This document shows positions 20,908 to 30,818 of a DNA stretch of 64,000 bases, piece by piece. The stretch's first letter is position 1, and every line of letters starts with the position of its first letter. This DNA is from Yoonia sp. (lineage in GTDB: Bacteria; Pseudomonadota; Alphaproteobacteria; Rhodobacterales; Rhodobacteraceae): assembly GCF_014859355.1 (NCBI RefSeq), contig NZ_JACUUJ010000013.1:1-64000 (forward strand), read 5' to 3'. The translations under genes and the position numbers were made by a program. The notes beneath the pieces are model-generated. The model had not been told where the DNA came from and did not search any database. It saw nothing but the letters and a program-made list of their open reading frames with translations.

Positions 20908-22302
20908 ATGACCGTTGTCACACGTTTTGCACCTTCGCCCACCGGGGCCCTGCATATTGGCGGCGCGCGCACCGCGCTGTTCAACTGGCTTTATGCGCGC
21001 GGTCATAGCGGCACATTTTTGCTGCGAATCGAAGATACCGACCGCGCCCGGTCCACGGATGAAAATAGGCAGGCCATTCTGGATGGGCTGACGTGGCTGG
21101 GCCTTGACTGGGATGGCGAACCCACCAGCCAGGCCGCCCGCGCCGACCGGCACGCCGAAGTCGCGCATCAGATGCTGGCGGCAGGCCACGCCTATAAGTG
21201 TTTCAGCACGCAGGACGAAATCGAAGCGTTCCGTGAACAGGCCCGCGCTGAAAAAACATCAACCCTGTTTCAATCCCCCTGGCGCGATGTGCCCGCCGCA
21301 GAACATCCTGATTTGCCTTTTGTTGTGCGCCTGAAAGCCCCACGCGCAGGCAACACAACCCTGCATGATGCGGTGCAGGGCGATGTCACATGGACCAATG
21401 ACCAGTTGGACGACATGATTCTGCTGCGCTCTGACGGCAGTCCGGTCTATATGCTGGCTGTTGTGGTGGATGATCACGATATGGGCGTGACCCATGTGAT
21501 CCGGGGCGATGACCATCTGGCCAACGCGTTTCGCCAGAATTTGATTTATGAGGCGATGGGCTGGCCAAAACCTGTGCTGGCCCATATCCCGCTGATCTAT
21601 GGCCCCGATGGCAAGAAACTGTCGAAACGGCACGGGGCCACAGGCGCTGCGGAATATCAGGCGCTGGGATATCCGGCGGCGGGAATGCGCAACTATCTGG
21701 CCCGTCTGGGGTGGAGCCATGGCGACGACGAATTCTTTACCGATGAACAGGCCAAGGCGTGGTTTGATCTGGACGGCATCGGCAAATCACCCGCGCGGTT
21801 CGACTTCAAGAAACTGGAACATATCTGCGGCCAGCATATCGCCGCCGCCGACGATGCTGCACTGCTGCGCGAATTGCAGGCATTCCTTGCGGCAACCGGG
21901 GCCGCACCGCTGACTGACACACAGTCTGACGGGATGGTGAAAGCCATGTATTGCCTGAAAGAACGCGCCAAAATATTCCCGGAACTCATTGAAAAAGCAC
22001 ATTTTGTGCTGACATCGCGCCCGGTTTCACCAGACGAGAAAGCCGCCGCACAGCTAACGGATGTATCCCGTGGTATACTGCGCGAATTGACGCCGCAGTT
22101 GCAAAATGCTAGCTGGGATCGTGACACTCTTGAAGGGGTCGTTGCGTCTGTTGCCGAAGCTCATGACACGAAGTTGGGCAAACTGGCTGGACCGCTGCGT
22201 GCGGCCCTTTCAGGACGTGCGGTATCACCAAGTGTGTTTGATATGATGCTTGTCTTGGGGAAGGAAGAAACCGTCGCCAGACTGCAGGACGCCAGCAACT
22301 GA
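20908..22302 (+). CDS. gltX: Glutamyl-tRNA synthetase
   Basis: Class I aminoacyl-tRNA synthetase (464 residues). The HIGH-type motif lies in [20 protein letters not shown] and the KMSKS equivalent in [22 protein letters not shown] and [13 protein letters not shown] are typical of GluRS. A C-terminal helical anticodon-binding region follows ([17 protein letters not shown]). Some alphaproteobacteria carry two gltX copies, one charging tRNA-Gln; this sequence alone does not settle the specificity. gltA follows after 89 bases. Confidence 0.95.
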   Translation: MTVVTRFAPSPTGALHIGGARTALFNWLYARGHSGTFLLRIEDTDRARSTDENRQAILDGLTWLGLDWDGEPTSQAARADRHAEVAHQMLAAGHAYKCFSTQDEIEAFREQARAEKTSTLFQSPWRDVPAAEHPDLPFVVRLKAPRAGNTTLHDAVQGDVTWTNDQLDDMILLRSDGSPVYMLAVVVDDHDMGVTHVIRGDDHLANAFRQNLIYEAMGWPKPVLAHIPLIYGPDGKKLSKRHGATGAAEYQALGYPAAGMRNYLARLGWSHGDDEFFTDEQAKAWFDLDGIGKSPARFDFKKLEHICGQHIAAADDAALLRELQAFLAATGAAPLTDTQSDGMVKAMYCLKERAKIFPELIEKAHFVLTSRPVSPDEKAAAQLTDVSRGILRELTPQLQNASWDRDTLEGVVASVAEAHDTKLGKLAGPLRAALSGRAVSPSVFDMMLVLGKEETVARLQDASN

Positions 22303-22391
22303 AACCAGTTCGTTACGAATTGCGTATAGTTGGTTACAGATGAACAAGACGCGCCGCGCAGCAATTGCGGATGGCCTACAAGGGAACGAAG

Positions 22392-23687
22392 ATGGCAGAA
22401 AATACTGGAACCGCGACGATCACCATCCACGGCAAAAGCTATGACTTGCCCATTCACACGCCTACCGCCGGACCAGAGGTGATCGACATTCGCAATCTGT
22501 ATGCGCAGGCTGATGTTTTTACCTATGATCCCGGTTTCACCTCGACCGCAGCTTGCGACAGCACAATCACCTTTATCGACGGGGCCAAGGGCGAATTGCT
22601 GCACCGTGGTTACCCGATCGACCAACTTGCCAGTCAGTCGCATTATCTCGAAGTGTGCTATCTGCTGCTTTACGGTGAACTGCCTTCGGCGGAAGAACAG
22701 GAACGGTTTGAATCACTTGTGACCAACCACACGATGATCCACGAACAGATGCATAATTTCTTTCGGGGTTTCCGCCGCGATGCGCACCCGATGGCCACGA
22801 TGGTTGGCGTGGTCGGTGCGATGTCAGCATTTTACCATGACAGCACCGATATCAACGACGCCCACCAGCGCGAGGTGGCATCCATCCGCCTGATCGCCAA
22901 GATGCCGACGATCGCCGCGATGGCCTATAAATATTCCATCGGCCAGCCTTTCGTGTATCCACGCAACGATCTGGATTATGCCGCGAATTTCCTGCACATG
23001 TGCTTTTCCGTCCCGGCAGAGGAATATCACGTCAACCCGATTCTCGCCCGCGCGATGGACCGTATCTTCACGCTGCATGCTGACCACGAACAGAATGCAT
23101 CGACATCCACCGTGCGTCTGGCGTCGTCATCGGGGGCCAACCCATTTGCCTGTATTGCCGCTGGTATCGCCTGCCTTTGGGGGCCAGCACATGGCGGGGC
23201 CAATCAGGCTTGTCTTGAAATGCTCAAGGAAATTGGCACGCCCGACCGGATTCCCGAATTCATCGCCCGCGCCAAGGACAAGAATGACCCTTATCGCCTG
23301 ATGGGTTTTGGCCACCGGGTCTATAAAAACTTTGACCCGCGTGCCACGGTAATGAAGGAATCAGCAGACGAAGTGCTGGATCTGCTAGGCGTCGAAAACA
23401 ACCCGGTCCTTCAGGTGGCCAAAGAACTTGAGAAACAAGCCCTTGCTGATCCTTATTTTGCAGACAAAAAGCTATTTCCAAACGTCGATTTCTACTCTGG
23501 CATCATCCTTGAGGCGATGGGTTTCCCAACGTCCATGTTCACACCCATTTTTGCTCTGGCCCGGACGGTTGGCTGGATTTCCCAATGGAAAGAACAGCTT
23601 GCTGATCCTCAGTTGAAAATCGGGCGGCCAAGACAGCTTTATCTTGGTGCGACCGCGCGTGATTACGTCGATATCGAAAAACGCTGA
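22392..23687 (+). CDS. gltA: Citrate synthase (type II)
   Basis: Entry enzyme of the TCA cycle: oxaloacetate + acetyl-CoA to citrate (431 residues). Catalytic signatures are [16 protein letters not shown], the hinge [15 protein letters not shown] and [16 protein letters not shown], with the aspartate region [16 protein letters not shown]. The frame is open from 22365; ATG 22392 has AAGGGA upstream and gives the usual [12 protein letters not shown] start. The 89-base upstream gap contains an 11-base odd palindrome TTCGTTACGAA (22307-22317). A clear terminator follows. Confidence 0.97.
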   Translation: MAENTGTATITIHGKSYDLPIHTPTAGPEVIDIRNLYAQADVFTYDPGFTSTAACDSTITFIDGAKGELLHRGYPIDQLASQSHYLEVCYLLLYGELPSAEEQERFESLVTNHTMIHEQMHNFFRGFRRDAHPMATMVGVVGAMSAFYHDSTDINDAHQREVASIRLIAKMPTIAAMAYKYSIGQPFVYPRNDLDYAANFLHMCFSVPAEEYHVNPILARAMDRIFTLHADHEQNASTSTVRLASSSGANPFACIAAGIACLWGPAHGGANQACLEMLKEIGTPDRIPEFIARAKDKNDPYRLMGFGHRVYKNFDPRATVMKESADEVLDLLGVENNPVLQVAKELEKQALADPYFADKKLFPNVDFYSGIILEAMGFPTSMFTPIFALARTVGWISQWKEQLADPQLKIGRPRQLYLGATARDYVDIEKR

Positions 23688-23694
23688 AAAAACA

Positions 23695-23721
23695 GGGCGG
23701 CCCGTGGGCTGCCCTTTTTTT
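23695..23721 (+). terminator. gltA terminator
   Basis: Stem GGGCGGCC/GGCTGCCC (23695-23702 and 23707-23714, one G-T pair) with loop CGTG followed by seven T. It lies 8 bases after the gltA stop. Confidence 0.9.
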
Positions 23722-23752
23722 AATTCCCGCGAAAACATGCCGTCAGCATCGC

Positions 23753-24529
23753 TCAACGGCCTTCATAACGCGCAGGTCTCTTTTGCATAAAAGCGACAAC
23801 GCCTTCCTGAAAATCGCGCGTCTGCCCACAGCGCCCCTGTAATTCCGCCTCTAACGCCAGTTGTTCGTCCAACGTGTTTTCAAAGGACGCCCTGATCGCT
23901 TTTTTCAATTGGCGATACGCAACCGTTGGCCCCTGCGCCAGATGTCCCGCCCGCTGTTCGACGTGTTCACGAAATTCATCGTCGGGCACGGTTTCATAGA
24001 TCATGCCCCAATCTGCCGCCTGACGCGCTGTGACCTTATCGGCAAACAGCGCCGCCCCCATGGCCCGCGCGGCCCCCATCTGGCGCGGCAACCAATAAGT
24101 GCCGCCTGCATCCGGGATAAGCCCGATCCGGGTAAAAGCCTGCACGAAATACGCGCTTTCGCTGGCGATCACGACGTCAAACGCCAGGGCTAGATTAGCC
24201 CCCGCCCCGGCCGCAGGGCCGTTCACGGCGGCGACTGTCGGGATCCGGCAATCAAAAATAGCCTTGAGCATCGGGACATATTCGTCGCGCAACGTCCGTT
24301 CCAGATCCAATGCCGCAGCAGACCCCGCATCGCCCAGATCTTGCCCTGAACAAAACGATTTACCTGCCCCTGTCATGATCAAAACCCGCGCATCCTTTTC
24401 GGCGGCTTTGACAGCATGGGTGATCTCGGCGCGCATTTGCGCATTCAGCGCATTCATCAAGGCCGGGCGGTTCAACGTAATAACCGCCACCGCATTGCGT
24501 ATTTCCAGTGTGATGGCCTGATAATCCAT
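23753..24529 (-). CDS. Enoyl-CoA hydratase/isomerase, PaaG-like
   Basis: 258-residue crotonase-fold protein. It has the oxyanion-hole motif AGKSFCSGQDLGDAG, the second loop AVNGPAAGAGANLALAFDVV, and GLIPDAGGTYWLPRQMGAARA. The FCSGQDL and IPDAGGT(Y/F)WLPR wording is closest to PaaG, the ring-1,2-epoxyphenylacetyl-CoA isomerase of phenylacetate breakdown, but no other paa genes are near, so beta-oxidation or another CoA ester is equally possible. It sits downstream of ccmH on the same strand with a 70-base gap. Family certain, substrate not. Confidence 0.85.
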   Translation of the reverse strand: MDYQAITLEIRNAVAVITLNRPALMNALNAQMRAEITHAVKAAEKDARVLIMTGAGKSFCSGQDLGDAGSAAALDLERTLRDEYVPMLKAIFDCRIPTVAAVNGPAAGAGANLALAFDVVIASESAYFVQAFTRIGLIPDAGGTYWLPRQMGAARAMGAALFADKVTARQAADWGMIYETVPDDEFREHVEQRAGHLAQGPTVAYRQLKKAIRASFENTLDEQLALEAELQGRCGQTRDFQEGVVAFMQKRPARYEGR

Positions 24530-24600
24530 GCGCGTCGTCCTTATTTCTGCGATACCGTCACCCTAATGAACTGGTCGGTTCAGGAAAGGGGAACGAAACG

Positions 24601-25041
24601 TCACGACCGCAGAATTTTTTCCAATTCCGCTTTTTCCGCATCACTCAGGGCCACTGTTGTTGTGTTGCGTCGCCGGATTGTGACCCAACCGACGCCAAGT
24701 GCAATCAGCAACAAAGTTGGCGCAGCAAGCCAAAGAACAAGGTTTGCGCCGCGCGCATCGGGCCGCAACAACACGTATTCGCCATAGCGTGCGACAATAA
24801 AGTCGATCGCTTCCTCATCGGTATCGCCCGCCACGATCCGTTCGCGCAGAACGATCCGCAGCTCCTGTGACAGGGTGGCATTGCTTTCGTCGATGCTTTC
24901 GTTCCGGCAGACGGGGCAACGCAACCCTTTGGACAAGCTGCGCGCACGATTTTCCAACACGGGATCATCCAGCATTTCGCCGGGTTCAACAGCCCAAAGC
25001 GGGGCCGCCAAAAACGCCAGCAGCAAAAGCAAACGTTTCAT
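24601..25041 (-). CDS. ccmH: Cytochrome c maturation protein CcmH (CycL)
   Basis: 146-residue membrane-anchored thiol-disulfide protein that handles apocytochrome c cysteines for heme attachment. It shows a signal segment (KRLLLLLAFLAAPLWA), the diagnostic LRCPVCRNESI with Cys42 and Cys45, and a C-terminal membrane helix (LVLWLAAPTLLLIALGVGWV). This is the short, N-terminal type; the TPR half (CcmI/CycH) is not fused. Its start overlaps the ccmF stop by 4 bases, so they are coupled. Confidence 0.95.
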   Translation of the reverse strand: MKRLLLLLAFLAAPLWAVEPGEMLDDPVLENRARSLSKGLRCPVCRNESIDESNATLSQELRIVLRERIVAGDTDEEAIDFIVARYGEYVLLRPDARGANLVLWLAAPTLLLIALGVGWVTIRRRNTTTVALSDAEKAELEKILRS

Positions 25042-27011
25042 TCTGCCGGCACCGCCTTTGCGGTCACTTTGGCAGATGCCGCCCCGACCCGCAGACGCCT
25101 GTCAGTCAACGAGAAAACACCACCAAGCGCCATCAGGATGGCACCACCCCATATCCAGTTGGCAAAAGGCTTCACATAGACCCGCACGGCATATCCGCCT
25201 TGCGCCTGTGGATCACCGATCACGACATAGAGATCACGCAAAAAACCGTTACGAATGGCGGCTTCTGTCGTGGGCATATTTGCAATGGGATAAAACCGCT
25301 TTTCAGGGGTCAAGGTGGACAGGCGTTTGTCACCTTGCCAAATCCCAATGTCAGCCATGGTGGTGATATAGTTCGGTCCATCAAACTGCCGCACGTCATC
25401 AAGCGAAAATTCAAACTGGCCAACAGCCCAACGATCGCCGATCTGGGCAATGCGAATATCCTCTTTTTGCCAGGCAAGCATCGCGGCGACGCCAAAAATG
25501 GTCACGCCCATGCCGATGTGGGCAACTGCCTTGCCCCAATCGGCGCGTGGCAGGCGGACCATCCTGCGCAGGCGGGTTGCAAAACCTTCGCGACCGCTGC
25601 GCAACCACAGATCAGCCAATGCGCCACCCACGACCCACGCACCCAGTGCCACACCAATCGGGCCGAGCGCCGACCGGCCAGACTGAATGGCAAAGGCCAA
25701 AGCGGCAAGTGCAACAGCCAGTATCAACCACGGCAACAAAGGCTTTGCACCACGCGACAGCGACCCCCGTTTCCACGCCAACATTGACCCCAGGGGCAAA
25801 ACAATCGCCAGCACCACCATAAAGGGCGTGAATGCCGCATCAAAAAACGGCGGCCCGACCGACAAGGTGCGATCAAACAGCATTTCCGCCACCAGTGGCC
25901 AAATCGTGCCAATAAAGACCACAAAGGCGCTGACCGCGAGCAAAATATTATTCAGGATCAACCCGCTTTCACGACTGACAGTTGAAAACACGCCCTGCGC
26001 CTGCATCACCCCCGCGCGCGCAGCATAAAGGATTAACGAACCACCCAGGAAAAACGCGAAAATCATCAAAATCAACACACCACGCTCGGGGTCGTTTGCA
26101 AAGGCATGCACCGAGGTGAGCACGCCAGAACGCACGATAAATGTGCCAAGCAGGGAAAAACCGAAGGCCAGAATGGCCAGCAAGATCGTCCAGCTTTTCA
26201 GCGCCTCACGTTTTTCAACGACAATAGCCGAATGCAGCAGCGCCGTTGCGATCAGCCATGGCATAAAAGAAGCATTTTCCACTGGATCCCAGAACCAGAA
26301 CCCGCCCCAGCCCAATTCGTAATACGCCCACCATGACCCCAGCGCGATCCCGATCGTCAGGAACATCCAGGCCGCCAAGGTCCATGGCCGCACCCAACGC
26401 CCCCAAGCCGCATCAACGCGCCCTTCAATCAGGGCCGCAACGGCAAAGGAAAATGCCATGCTCAGGCCAACATAGCCCAGATACAGAAACGGTGGATGAA
26501 AGGCCAAACCGGGGTCTTGCAACAGCGGGTTCAGATCGCGCCCGTTCAACGGCGGCACTGCCAGCCGCAAAAACGGGTTTGACGTGAACAGGATAAACGC
26601 AAAAAACGCCACACCGATCGACGCCTGCACAGCCAGAACACGCGCGCGCAACCGCATGGGCAAATTCCCACCGAACAACGCCGCCGCCGCCCCGAACAGG
26701 GTCAAAATTAGAATCCACAAAAGCATGGACCCTTCATGATTACCCCAAACACCGCTGATCTTGTAAATCATTGGTTTGTCAGTGTGTGAATTGGCATAGA
26801 CCAATTGCAGCGAGAAATCCGAGGTCATAAAGGCCCACGTCAGCGTGGCAAAAGAAAATCCCACCAGCAAAAATTGCGTTATCGCGGCAGGTTCTGCAAC
26901 GGCCATCCATGCCACGTTGCCTTTGTGGGCCCCGATCATGGGCACGATCATCTGCACAATGGCAACGCCAAGGGCCAGAATCAGTGCGAAGTGTCCAAGT
27001 TCTGTCAACAT
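25038..27011 (-). CDS. ccmF: Heme lyase subunit CcmF
   Basis: 657-residue polytopic inner-membrane protein of the heme handling family, which transfers heme from holo-CcmE to apocytochrome c with CcmH/I. The tryptophan-rich WWD domain is visible (GSWWAYYELGWGGFWFWDPV), along with SGVWGNHEGSMLLWILIL near the N-terminus and conserved periplasmic histidines. About 14 transmembrane segments can be counted. It is followed by ccmH (ATGA overlap) and preceded, after 91 bases, by the lysis cassette that separates it from ccmE. Confidence 0.96.
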   Translation of the reverse strand: MLTELGHFALILALGVAIVQMIVPMIGAHKGNVAWMAVAEPAAITQFLLVGFSFATLTWAFMTSDFSLQLVYANSHTDKPMIYKISGVWGNHEGSMLLWILILTLFGAAAALFGGNLPMRLRARVLAVQASIGVAFFAFILFTSNPFLRLAVPPLNGRDLNPLLQDPGLAFHPPFLYLGYVGLSMAFSFAVAALIEGRVDAAWGRWVRPWTLAAWMFLTIGIALGSWWAYYELGWGGFWFWDPVENASFMPWLIATALLHSAIVVEKREALKSWTILLAILAFGFSLLGTFIVRSGVLTSVHAFANDPERGVLILMIFAFFLGGSLILYAARAGVMQAQGVFSTVSRESGLILNNILLAVSAFVVFIGTIWPLVAEMLFDRTLSVGPPFFDAAFTPFMVVLAIVLPLGSMLAWKRGSLSRGAKPLLPWLILAVALAALAFAIQSGRSALGPIGVALGAWVVGGALADLWLRSGREGFATRLRRMVRLPRADWGKAVAHIGMGVTIFGVAAMLAWQKEDIRIAQIGDRWAVGQFEFSLDDVRQFDGPNYITTMADIGIWQGDKRLSTLTPEKRFYPIANMPTTEAAIRNGFLRDLYVVIGDPQAQGGYAVRVYVKPFANWIWGGAILMALGGVFSLTDRRLRVGAASAKVTAKAVPAE

Positions 27012-27102
27012 GGAATTACTATAGGGGATCGTGGGGGCCGATAAAATGGCCCGCCAATCAAATTGATGCTACATTTTGACGCTAATATCCTTTCAGGGCA
27101 AC

Positions 27103-27306
27103 TCAACGCGCAAAACCACCCTGCACCAGATAGGTCAGACCAGCCATCAACAGACCGCCAATAATCAACCGCACCAGCCATTTCAGCGTATCCTCTATGG
27201 CGCCAAGGCGGTTTGCCACATTGTCCCGACGCACCGCATCCACGGCATTGCGTGTTTCAAGCGCAATCAACCGCCGTTCGATATCATCATGCCAGTTATT
27301 GTCCAT
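27103..27306 (-). CDS. Small XhlA/hemolysin-like membrane protein of the lysis cassette
   Basis: 67 residues: a charged N-terminal helix (NWHDDIERRLIALETRNAVD) likely to form a short coiled coil, then one transmembrane helix (WLVRLIIGGLLMAGLTYLV). The layout resembles XhlA-type proteins that accompany holins in phage lysis modules. The open frame extends far upstream, but ATG 27306 overlaps the holin stop (ATGGACAATAA), which fixes the start. It is third in a row after the endolysin and holin. Function is inferred from context. Confidence 0.7.
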   Translation of the reverse strand: MDNNWHDDIERRLIALETRNAVDAVRRDNVANRLGAIEDTLKWLVRLIIGGLLMAGLTYLVQGGFAR

Positions 27307-27814
27307 TTTGCCACTCTGCCAATGCCGCATTGGGCTGGGTCGCGCTGGTATCCACCGCGGACAAGGGGGCATGGGGTGGTGCCAAGTGCTGCGCCAACAC
27401 AAGGCTTTGCACGACCGCACGTTGAAATTCCTGCCCCTTGGCCTGATGCCGCGCGCCGAAATAGAAACTGACAATGGCCCCCATCAGCCACCACAGCGGT
27501 TCCGGCACCAGCGCAAGCCCTGCCATGCCGCGTGCAAATTCATCGGGTTTTTGCATCGCCAAGACAAACAGCCAGATCGTCCCCAGCGCCAGCATCGGGC
27601 GCGGCAGGCGGTTCAGCCCGTCAACAAGACGGTCAAACAGGCCTTGCCGCGCCTGCACGAATTCGGCGGCGAATTGTTGCAGGCTATCGCTGCGGGCATC
27701 GGCGGCGCGCACCGCCCCTTTTTCCGCATTCTCGCGAAAGACTTCGGCGGTTTCGGCCACAACATTACGGCCATCGCCAAACAGAAACGTCATCAGACCC
27801 GTGATCAACCCCAT
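27296..27814 (-). CDS. Holin of the gene-transfer-agent type (3-TM holin family)
   Basis: 172 residues matching the family described as holin of 3TMs for gene-transfer-agent release: MGLITGLMTFLFGDGRNVV at the N-terminus, a charged amphipathic stretch, then hydrophobic helices in PMLALGTIWLFVLAMQ and LVPEPLWWLMGAIVSFYFG. It should open the inner membrane to let the endolysin reach the wall. It overlaps the endolysin stop by 10 bases and the small XhlA-like gene start by 11 bases. In R. capsulatus the holin/endolysin pair lies away from the main GTA structural cluster, as it does here. Confidence 0.85.
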   Translation of the reverse strand: MGLITGLMTFLFGDGRNVVAETAEVFRENAEKGAVRAADARSDSLQQFAAEFVQARQGLFDRLVDGLNRLPRPMLALGTIWLFVLAMQKPDEFARGMAGLALVPEPLWWLMGAIVSFYFGARHQAKGQEFQRAVVQSLVLAQHLAPPHAPLSAVDTSATQPNAALAEWQNGQ

Positions 27815-28416
27815 TGTGCTGTCCTTTGCTGGTGTTGCGCCTGTGTCAGGTGATAACGCGGCGCGATGAATTCTTCAGCCCTTGTGATCCAGCCGCCTTT
27901 GCCACCGTCGCGCTTGCGGGCGTATTTGCGGCTGTTCGGGCGTCTGTCGGCCAGATCATAGTAATAGTTACGCCGCGCGATCCCGTAGGCATCGACCAGG
28001 TGATCGGGGGCCGCCTGCATCGCCTTTTGTGCTGCGGCAATGGTCTGCGGCCCGATGATGCCGTCCACGGTAACGGGAATGCGCATATTCCCCAGCAGCC
28101 GTTGCAAGATTTTCACCGCATGGACACCTGCGTTGACATACATATCAAACACCGACGCCTGTAACGGTGCGGGCAGACGGTCCAGCCCCGGACGGCGGTA
28201 GTAACAGTCGATGAAAATCGACACGGCGCGCGCGCGTGTCAGCACCTGCACGTCCTGCGCATCAACCTGACCGTCCCCGGTCAGATCAAGCCCAAGCCGG
28301 CGCATGGTGTGAATGGTCACCCCGTATTTCGTGGCCCCGCCGGGATCATCGGGGTCATTCACATAGCCACCCTCGCGGGCGACGATGGCGGTCGCAATGT
28401 CGGTAATGCCTTGCAT
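27805..28416 (-). CDS. Endolysin, glycoside hydrolase family 108 (GTA-type)
   Basis: 203-residue peptidoglycan hydrolase. The GH108 catalytic motif is REGGYVNDPDDPGGATKYGV with Glu15, followed by FIDCYYRRPGLDRLP, and a C-terminal peptidoglycan-binding region (VTVDGIIGPQTIAAAQ). No signal peptide is visible, consistent with holin-dependent release. Residues 44-55 (DLTGDGQVDAQD) form a calcium-loop-like insert. Gene order endolysin-holin-XhlA matches a phage-type lysis cassette, and this combination is that of the Rhodobacterales gene transfer agent. It lies 45 bases after ccmE. Start ATG 28416 has GAGGGC upstream. Confidence 0.88.
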   Translation of the reverse strand: MQGITDIATAIVAREGGYVNDPDDPGGATKYGVTIHTMRRLGLDLTGDGQVDAQDVQVLTRARAVSIFIDCYYRRPGLDRLPAPLQASVFDMYVNAGVHAVKILQRLLGNMRIPVTVDGIIGPQTIAAAQKAMQAAPDHLVDAYGIARRNYYYDLADRRPNSRKYARKRDGGKGGWITRAEEFIAPRYHLTQAQHQQRTAQWG

Positions 28417-28461
28417 GTGCAGCCCTCGTGTCTGTCAGACACACAGGCTGCGGGAAAATCG

Positions 28462-28929
28462 TTAATTCGTCATGCTGGCAGCGTCCGGTGCCACATAAAC
28501 ACCCTGCGCCTTGAGCGCGTCAAGCACTTCTTTTGGCATGTAGGTTTCATCATGTTTGGCAAGGATTTCAACAGCTTCAAATCGGCCATTCACGTAATGC
28601 CCCTGCGCCACGACACCTTCGTTTTCGGAAAACAGATCAGGCAGGATGCCTGAATAAACCACCGGAATCGTCGCACCGCCATCGGTCACGCCAAATCTGA
28701 TTTCCTGCCCCTGCCCGCGCACCAGCGACCCTTCGGCCACCAGCCCGCCAATGCGAAACCGCTCTGCCGGGGGCGGGGGCGATTCTGCCACCTCGGACGG
28801 TGAGCGGAAGAACTGGAAACTGTCCTTGGGCAGAAGCGCCAGCAGCACCAACACCAACGCCACACAGACCCCCGCAATCGACATCACCTGCACGCGGCGG
28901 CGTTTCTTGAGGTTTTTCAATCCGCTCAT
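28462..28929 (-). CDS. ccmE: Heme chaperone CcmE
   Basis: 155-residue periplasmic heme chaperone anchored by an N-terminal helix ([19 protein letters not shown], about residues 15-33). The OB-fold domain carries the covalent heme site in [10 protein letters not shown] with His126 and Tyr130. Also visible are [13 protein letters not shown] and the Pro/Asp stretch [19 protein letters not shown]. It hands heme to CcmF. Its start overlaps the argC stop by 4 bases; downstream the lysis cassette separates it from ccmF. Confidence 0.96.
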   Translation of the reverse strand: MSGLKNLKKRRRVQVMSIAGVCVALVLVLLALLPKDSFQFFRSPSEVAESPPPPAERFRIGGLVAEGSLVRGQGQEIRFGVTDGGATIPVVYSGILPDLFSENEGVVAQGHYVNGRFEAVEILAKHDETYMPKEVLDALKAQGVYVAPDAASMTN

Positions 28930-29954
28930 GGGAACACCGGCGCCAGCATCAGGCCCTCTGTTTCGGGCAGGCCCAGCATCAGGTTGGCGTTCTGCAACGC
29001 CTGCCCCGATGATCCTTTGGTCAGGTTGTCCAGTGCGGCAATGACAATCGCGCGCCCCGGCACCCGGTCAACGGCCACACCGATATGGCAGAAATTCGAC
29101 CCCCGGATATGTTTGATTGATGGATGCTGTCCCATCGGTAACACCTCGATAAATGGTTCGGCCGCATAGGCCGCGACCAATGTTTCATATATGACCTGTG
29201 CGTCGCCTTGCACATAGGTGGTGGCCAAAATGCCGCGGTTGGCAGGGATCAGATGCGGCGTGAACTGGATTTGCACCGGACGGCCCGCGATGGCTGAAAA
29301 TTCCTGATCAAACTCGCCCAGATGGCGGTGGGTGCCGCCCACAGCATAGGCTTGTGCGCCTTCGGACAATTCTGCGTGCAGCAGGTTTTCCTTCAGGCTA
29401 CGCCCTGCCCCCGATACTGCCGCAAGCAAATCAATAATGATCTGATCCAGATCGATCACACCTGCGGCGATCAGCGGGCGCAGCGCATATTGCCCTGTCG
29501 CGGCATTGCATCCGGTGCCCGCCACAAGCCGCGCGCCCCTGATCTGGTCGCGGTAGAATTCGGTCAGGCCGTAAACCGCCTGTTTCTGCAATTCGGGCGC
29601 GGCATGGGGTTTGCCATACCATTTTTCATAGTCCGCCGGATCACGTAGCCGGAAATCGGCCGACAGATCGACGATTTTCAGATGCGTGGGCAGCCCGGCA
29701 ATTACCGCCTGCGATGTGGCGTGCGGCAGCGCGCAAAACACCAGATCAACCCCGTCGAATGACATTTCGTCAATTCTGGTCAATGTGGGCAGGTCAAGAT
29801 GGCGCAAATGCGGGAACACCTCAGCCATGGTCATGCCCGCCTTGGCATTACCAGACAGGCCCACGATTTGAAGGCTGGGGTGGGTGGCGATCAAGCGGAC
29901 AAGCTCTGCCCCGGTATAGCCCGAGGCGCCCAGAATGGCGACGTTATGGGTCAT
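28926..29954 (-). CDS. argC: N-acetyl-gamma-glutamyl-phosphate reductase
   Basis: Third step of arginine synthesis (342 residues). It has the NADP-binding [14 protein letters not shown] and the catalytic cysteine in [15 protein letters not shown], plus [17 protein letters not shown] and [20 protein letters not shown]. This is the long type-1 ArgC. Its stop overlaps the ccmE start (ATGA), so the arg and ccm genes share transcription here. murI lies 51 bases upstream on the same strand. Confidence 0.96.
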   Translation of the reverse strand: MTHNVAILGASGYTGAELVRLIATHPSLQIVGLSGNAKAGMTMAEVFPHLRHLDLPTLTRIDEMSFDGVDLVFCALPHATSQAVIAGLPTHLKIVDLSADFRLRDPADYEKWYGKPHAAPELQKQAVYGLTEFYRDQIRGARLVAGTGCNAATGQYALRPLIAAGVIDLDQIIIDLLAAVSGAGRSLKENLLHAELSEGAQAYAVGGTHRHLGEFDQEFSAIAGRPVQIQFTPHLIPANRGILATTYVQGDAQVIYETLVAAYAAEPFIEVLPMGQHPSIKHIRGSNFCHIGVAVDRVPGRAIVIAALDNLTKGSSGQALQNANLMLGLPETEGLMLAPVFP

Positions 29955-30005
29955 TTGGAAATCCCCCTTGGGATCAGATGTAGAAAATCAAGCGGCAAAG
30001 CGCAA

Positions 30006-30818
30006 TCACGCAGACGTAAAGGTGATCTGTCGGCGCAGGAATTGCGTGGCCCGCGATGACACCCGTTTCGGATCGCCCGTGGTCAAAAACGCAGGCTCTG
30101 TCCCCGGGCCGACCATCTGCGGATGCCGGTCCAGATAATCGGCAAGGCTTTCCGCGACCAGATTGGCTTGGGAAAACACCTTGACCTGCGGCCCCAGCGC
30201 ATCCTGAAACACCTCTGCCATCAGCGGGTAATGGGTGCAGCCCAGCACGGCGGCGTCAGGCGTGGGCATCTTGCGTTGCAGGGCATCGACATGGGACCGC
30301 ACCAGCGCCTCGGCCAGGATCATGTCACCGTCTTCGATGGCATCCACAACCCCGCCACAGGCCTGCGCCTCGACATCCACGCCAATCGCGCGGAACGCCA
30401 GTTCGCGCTGGAACGCGCGGCTGGACACAGTGGCAGGCGTAGCAAACAGCGCCACATGTTTCGCCGCAACCTCGCGCGGGGGGGAATTGTCGCCCCATTG
30501 CCGTTCGGTCAGCGCCTCGATCAGCGGGACGAACACGCCCAGCACACGTTTGCCCGGCGGCACCCAGCCTTCCTGCATCCGGCGCAGGGCCGCGGCACTG
30601 GCGGTGTTGCAGGCAAGGATCACCAGATCACAGCCCGCGTCGAACAGGCGCTGCGTGGCAGCCGTTGTCAGGTTGTAAATATCATCGGGGGTGCGCACGC
30701 CGTATGGCGCATGGGCGCTGTCGCCAAGATAGACCAGCGGGACATTTGGCAGCCGTTTTGCCACCGCGTCCAGCACTGTCAGCCCACCCAATCCGCTATC
30801 GAATATCCCTACGGCCAT
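30006..30818 (-). CDS. murI: Glutamate racemase
   Basis: Makes D-glutamate for peptidoglycan (270 residues). Both catalytic cysteines are present: [12 protein letters not shown] and LGCTHYPLM. The N-terminal [19 protein letters not shown] and [13 protein letters not shown] are family hallmarks. The open frame extends to 30854, but ATG 30818 gives the canonical start. That start lies 23 bases inside the 3' end of the upstream acyltransferase gene, so the two are likely coupled. Confidence 0.95.
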   Translation of the reverse strand: MAVGIFDSGLGGLTVLDAVAKRLPNVPLVYLGDSAHAPYGVRTPDDIYNLTTAATQRLFDAGCDLVILACNTASAAALRRMQEGWVPPGKRVLGVFVPLIEALTERQWGDNSPPREVAAKHVALFATPATVSSRAFQRELAFRAIGVDVEAQACGGVVDAIEDGDMILAEALVRSHVDALQRKMPTPDAAVLGCTHYPLMAEVFQDALGPQVKVFSQANLVAESLADYLDRHPQMVGPGTEPAFLTTGDPKRVSSRATQFLRRQITFTSA

